A stretch of 64,000 nt of DNA from Paenibacillus alba (GTDB taxonomy: Bacteria > Bacillota > Bacilli > Paenibacillales > NBRC-103111), in the NCBI RefSeq assembly GCF_013204855.1, contig NZ_JABMKZ010000027.1:48080-112079 (forward strand), written 5' to 3'. Position numbers and translations under genes: made by a program. The stretch's first letter is position 1, and each line of letters begins with the position of its first letter. Positions 61,779-64,000 of this stretch are shown here, in pieces. The notes beneath the pieces were generated by a model. It saw only the letters and a program-made list of their open reading frames with translations, searched no databases and had not been told where the DNA came from.

Positions 61779-62762
61779 GTGGAAAAAGCAATTGTAGTTG
61801 GAGCAACAGGAGGTACAGGTGCATCCGTTGTGGAAGAGCTAGTCAAGCGAGGGATTCGGACGGTAGCCTTTGGGCGATCTCGCCAAAAACTGGAGGATCT
61901 TAGAGCTAATCTGGGTCATCCTGAGCATTTGATGATTGCCGTAGGTGATGCATTTCGGCCAGACGATATTGTTTCTGCTTCGGAGGGTGCGGATGTCCTG
62001 TTCCATTGCGCGAACGTGCCTTATCACGAGATGGTAAACAAGCTGGTTCCTCTTGGTGAATCGGTGATGGAGGCTGCGGATCGGCTAAGTATCAAAATAA
62101 TAGTCATTGACGGGATTTATCCCTATGGAAGAAGACAGATGGCTCGGGCGACCGAGGAACATCCTAAGCAGCCGCATACGAGGAAGGGGAAAGTCAGGCT
62201 CGCTTATGAGAAAATGCTGTTCGATGCACGGTGGAGCCGGGCTAAGGTTATGATCGTCCGCTTGCCGGATTATTATGGCCCGACGGCCAATGAGGCTTCT
62301 TATCTGGGTTCTACACTTGAAGCAATTGCGGCTGGCAAGATGACATTTTTCGTTGGCAATATGCGTGTCCCCCGTGAGTTCATTTATTTACCAGACGCAG
62401 CTTTCATGATCGTGGAGCTCGCTGACAGGGATGATGCGTATGGGCAGAACTGGCATATTCCTGGCGCAGGCTTGATCGCTGGCAGCGAGATCGTGCAACT
62501 AGCCCAGCAGGCAAGCGGAAGCGCCAAGCTGGTTATTCCACTTGGAAGAGTGGGGTTGTCTTTGCTAGGTATGGCTGTGCCCGTTATGAAGGAAGTTGTG
62601 GAGATGCTTTATTTGACGCAAGAGCCTCTTGTTTTGAGCGGGGACAAATACGAGCGGCTGATTGGACCGTTGCGGGCAACAACCTTCGAAAAGGGAATCA
62701 CGGCTACGGTTCACGCGTTGCAGAGGAGAAATGGTGCTATTTTAACAGTGAAAAGTAATTGA
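61779..62762 (+). CDS. NAD-dependent epimerase/dehydratase-like protein
   Basis: Extended-SDR protein of 327 residues; GTG 61779 is preferred to GTG 61770 because AGAGGTGA ends 6 bp before it. Rossmann motif VVGATGGTGASV (about 6-17); NmrA-like or epimerase-like core; a PREFIYLPDAA segment near 205-215 is typical of SDR family proteins that bind a sugar nucleotide or modify a hydroxyl. The canonical YxxxK is replaced by a K-V-R-L-A-Y-E-K region, possibly YEK-based. Not closely related to the SDR at 54469. Controlled by the palindromic operators upstream, with no regulator gene alongside. Confidence 0.8.
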   Translation: MEKAIVVGATGGTGASVVEELVKRGIRTVAFGRSRQKLEDLRANLGHPEHLMIAVGDAFRPDDIVSASEGADVLFHCANVPYHEMVNKLVPLGESVMEAADRLSIKIIVIDGIYPYGRRQMARATEEHPKQPHTRKGKVRLAYEKMLFDARWSRAKVMIVRLPDYYGPTANEASYLGSTLEAIAAGKMTFFVGNMRVPREFIYLPDAAFMIVELADRDDAYGQNWHIPGAGLIAGSEIVQLAQQASGSAKLVIPLGRVGLSLLGMAVPVMKEVVEMLYLTQEPLVLSGDKYERLIGPLRATTFEKGITATVHALQRRNGAILTVKSN

Positions 62763-62785
62763 TCAATTAATAAATGAAGTTAAGG

Positions 62786-62817
62786 AACTAGCAAACTCTT
62801 GAGTTTGCTGGTTTTTT
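62786..62817 (+). terminator. Rho-independent terminator
   Basis: AACTAGCAAACTC pairs with GAGTTTGCTGGTT over TT, followed by TTTTTT. The gap 62818-62996 shows no gene. Confidence 0.88.
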
Positions 62818-62996
62818 GCGTTTCAAAAGAGAAGCAGCCAAGTCTTTCATTATTCTTTCATTTGACTATTATAAACTTAAATTATGAAGTCTTATCATTC
62901 CATCCATGAGTTGAAGTCTCCAATCGAATCAGAGTCAGTCTCAGGGATCTAGAATAGAGATGATTAGAAAAATCAAGTTTTGGAGGTAAGAGGGTC

Positions 62997-64000
62997 ATGC
63001 AAAAACAGTTTAAGAAATTCAGCCTGCTGTCATTGATTGTTATCTCGTTCGCATTTGTAATTGTTTTTAGTATAAATTCTTCAAATGTGTATGCAGCAGC
63101 CAGTGGTACAGCGGACGGCACTTACGACTTCAGCGGTCCTTTGAAAGTGAATAATAGTGGAGGTGCAGGATATGCGATCTTTGCTGATAAATTCGTTGTG
63201 AGCAATGGTTTTGCCATTACAGGAACGCAGTTATGGTCGGAGAATCAGCAAGCTCCTGACACAACAGGGACCCTTGTTATTAAGGCAGCGGGTACGAGTA
63301 CGTGCAAGACATTTACCTTTAAGGATTTGGGGATAAGCGCTTATGGTACTTCAGGGAATCTTACCTCTCTTTCTGTTGTCTTAAAAGATTTGGGAGGTGC
63401 TACAATTGCTACGCTTTCAAAGTCGGGGACTGTAAACCTTACAACTACTGCTTCTCAATTGAGCAGTTTGCTTGGAGAGTCAACTTATAATTACAACAAT
63501 GTAGCCTCAATAACGATAACCTGGAAATTCGCAAACACCTTGGCACCTTCGAATTTAAACTTTGATCATATTACGATTGCCAATGTGGTTGGCGCGGATG
63601 TCACCCCACCGACGGTATCTGACGGTACGATTAGCACGTCAGGCATTACCGCAACTGGAGTAACGCTGAACTGGGCGAAAGCCACAGATGCGGTCAGCGC
63701 GCAAAGCGCCCTGCAGTACCAAGTGTACCGCTCCAGCAGTAATAATCTAGGCACGGTAGCGAATATCGAAACGAACGGAACGGCAATCGGCAGCTACGCA
63801 GCGGATATCGGCACATATAGTGTGACGGGACTAACGGAAGGCACGACCTATTACTTCAACGTAATCGTGAAGGATGAAACCGGCAATAAGACGGCCTATA
63901 CAACGAAGCAGGTTGTCACTCTAGACGTCACAGCACCCGTAGTGTCTGTTGGCACGCTCAGCACCTCAGGCATCACAGGCACAGGAGTAACATTGAACTG
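62997..64000 (+). CDS. Secreted fibronectin-III-repeat protein (partial, runs off window)
   Basis: ATG 62997 with TGGAGG 9 bp upstream opens a frame that has no stop before the window end (334 codons seen). Signal peptide about 1-39 ends near VYAAA. Residues 40-195 form a β-rich N-terminal domain (DGTYDFSGPLKVNNSGG, then SITITWKF) of unknown family. From about 200, fibronectin-III-like repeats start (TPPTVSDGTISTSGIT then TGLTEGTTYYFNVIVKDETGN); a second unit begins near 310 with nearly the same DNA. A large surface or extracellular protein; enzymatic or SLH domains may lie beyond the window. Confidence 0.85.
   Translation, partial: MQKQFKKFSLLSLIVISFAFVIVFSINSSNVYAAASGTADGTYDFSGPLKVNNSGGAGYAIFADKFVVSNGFAITGTQLWSENQQAPDTTGTLVIKAAGTSTCKTFTFKDLGISAYGTSGNLTSLSVVLKDLGGATIATLSKSGTVNLTTTASQLSSLLGESTYNYNNVASITITWKFANTLAPSNLNFDHITIANVVGADVTPPTVSDGTISTSGITATGVTLNWAKATDAVSAQSALQYQVYRSSSNNLGTVANIETNGTAIGSYAADIGTYSVTGLTEGTTYYFNVIVKDETGNKTAYTTKQVVTLDVTAPVVSVGTLSTSGITGTGVTLN

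Overview
The window looks like chromosomal DNA from a Paenibacillus-type Firmicute. The evidence is GGAGG-class ribosome sites throughout, several GTG/TTG starts, YesM/YesN-type two-component pairs beside LplA/LplB/YtcP-type sugar ABC systems, several proteins with S-layer homology (SLH) domains, and many degraded mobile elements. No rRNA, tRNA or CRISPR array was seen. Base composition, judged by eye, falls into three regimes: about 45-50% GC for most of the window, about one third GC for 29.6-38.9 kb, and clearly above 60% GC for 53-56.4 kb.

0-10.2 kb is a nitrogen-heterocycle or amide scavenging locus. It holds a dipeptide/nickel-type ABC permease, three metal-dependent amidohydrolases (two paralogous cytosine-deaminase-like, one ATZ/TRZ-like), two paralogous family-5 solute-binding lipoproteins and an NCS2 nucleobase permease. 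Three of its promoters share a pair of GTAAAGATT direct repeats 21 bp apart, placed 35-36 bp upstream of a -10 box, so they look like one regulon. 10.4-26.4 kb is a carbohydrate locus: LplB/YtcP/LplA transporter, YesM/YesN two-component system, FAD oxidoreductase, SGNH hydrolase and a 1,680-residue secreted multidomain protein. Its first and last transcription units share an operator of three GAAATT repeats at 9-bp intervals.

26.5-31.7 kb is a graveyard of three related IS4-like insertion sequences. The first cuts a VanZ-like gene that also carries a stop codon, and copies two and three bracket a LuxR-type regulator. Directly after the third copy is the most notable item: a 55-residue, six-cysteine peptide gene (31924-32091). 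Its cysteine spacing and residues match the defensin-like bacteriocin laterosporulin. It is followed by an attenuator-like hairpin and a tight operon: thioredoxin-fold protein (CGAC), NisT-like ABC exporter without a C39 peptidase, second thioredoxin-fold protein (CSHC), MauE-like membrane protein, membrane-anchored thioredoxin-fold relative without CxxC, a small unknown protein and a solute-binding-type lipoprotein. I read this as a production, oxidative-folding, export and possibly immunity locus for a leaderless three-disulfide bacteriocin. Its right edge is a mosaic of broken genes (ABC-2 permease, DUF2306, old yellow enzyme, kinase fragments).

42-52.5 kb encodes a MalT-like LuxR regulator and two very large SLH proteins, one with 12 NHL repeats and one with RCC1-like repeats. 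53-56.4 kb is a GC-rich module (MFS exporter, SDR oxidoreductase, divergent TetR) that looks imported from an actinobacterium-like donor. The rest holds a VOC-fold protein, a broken glycoside hydrolase, a third SLH protein with GLUG and Big2 repeats, an NAD-dependent epimerase-type gene with TetR-type operators, and the start of a secreted fibronectin-III protein that runs off the window.
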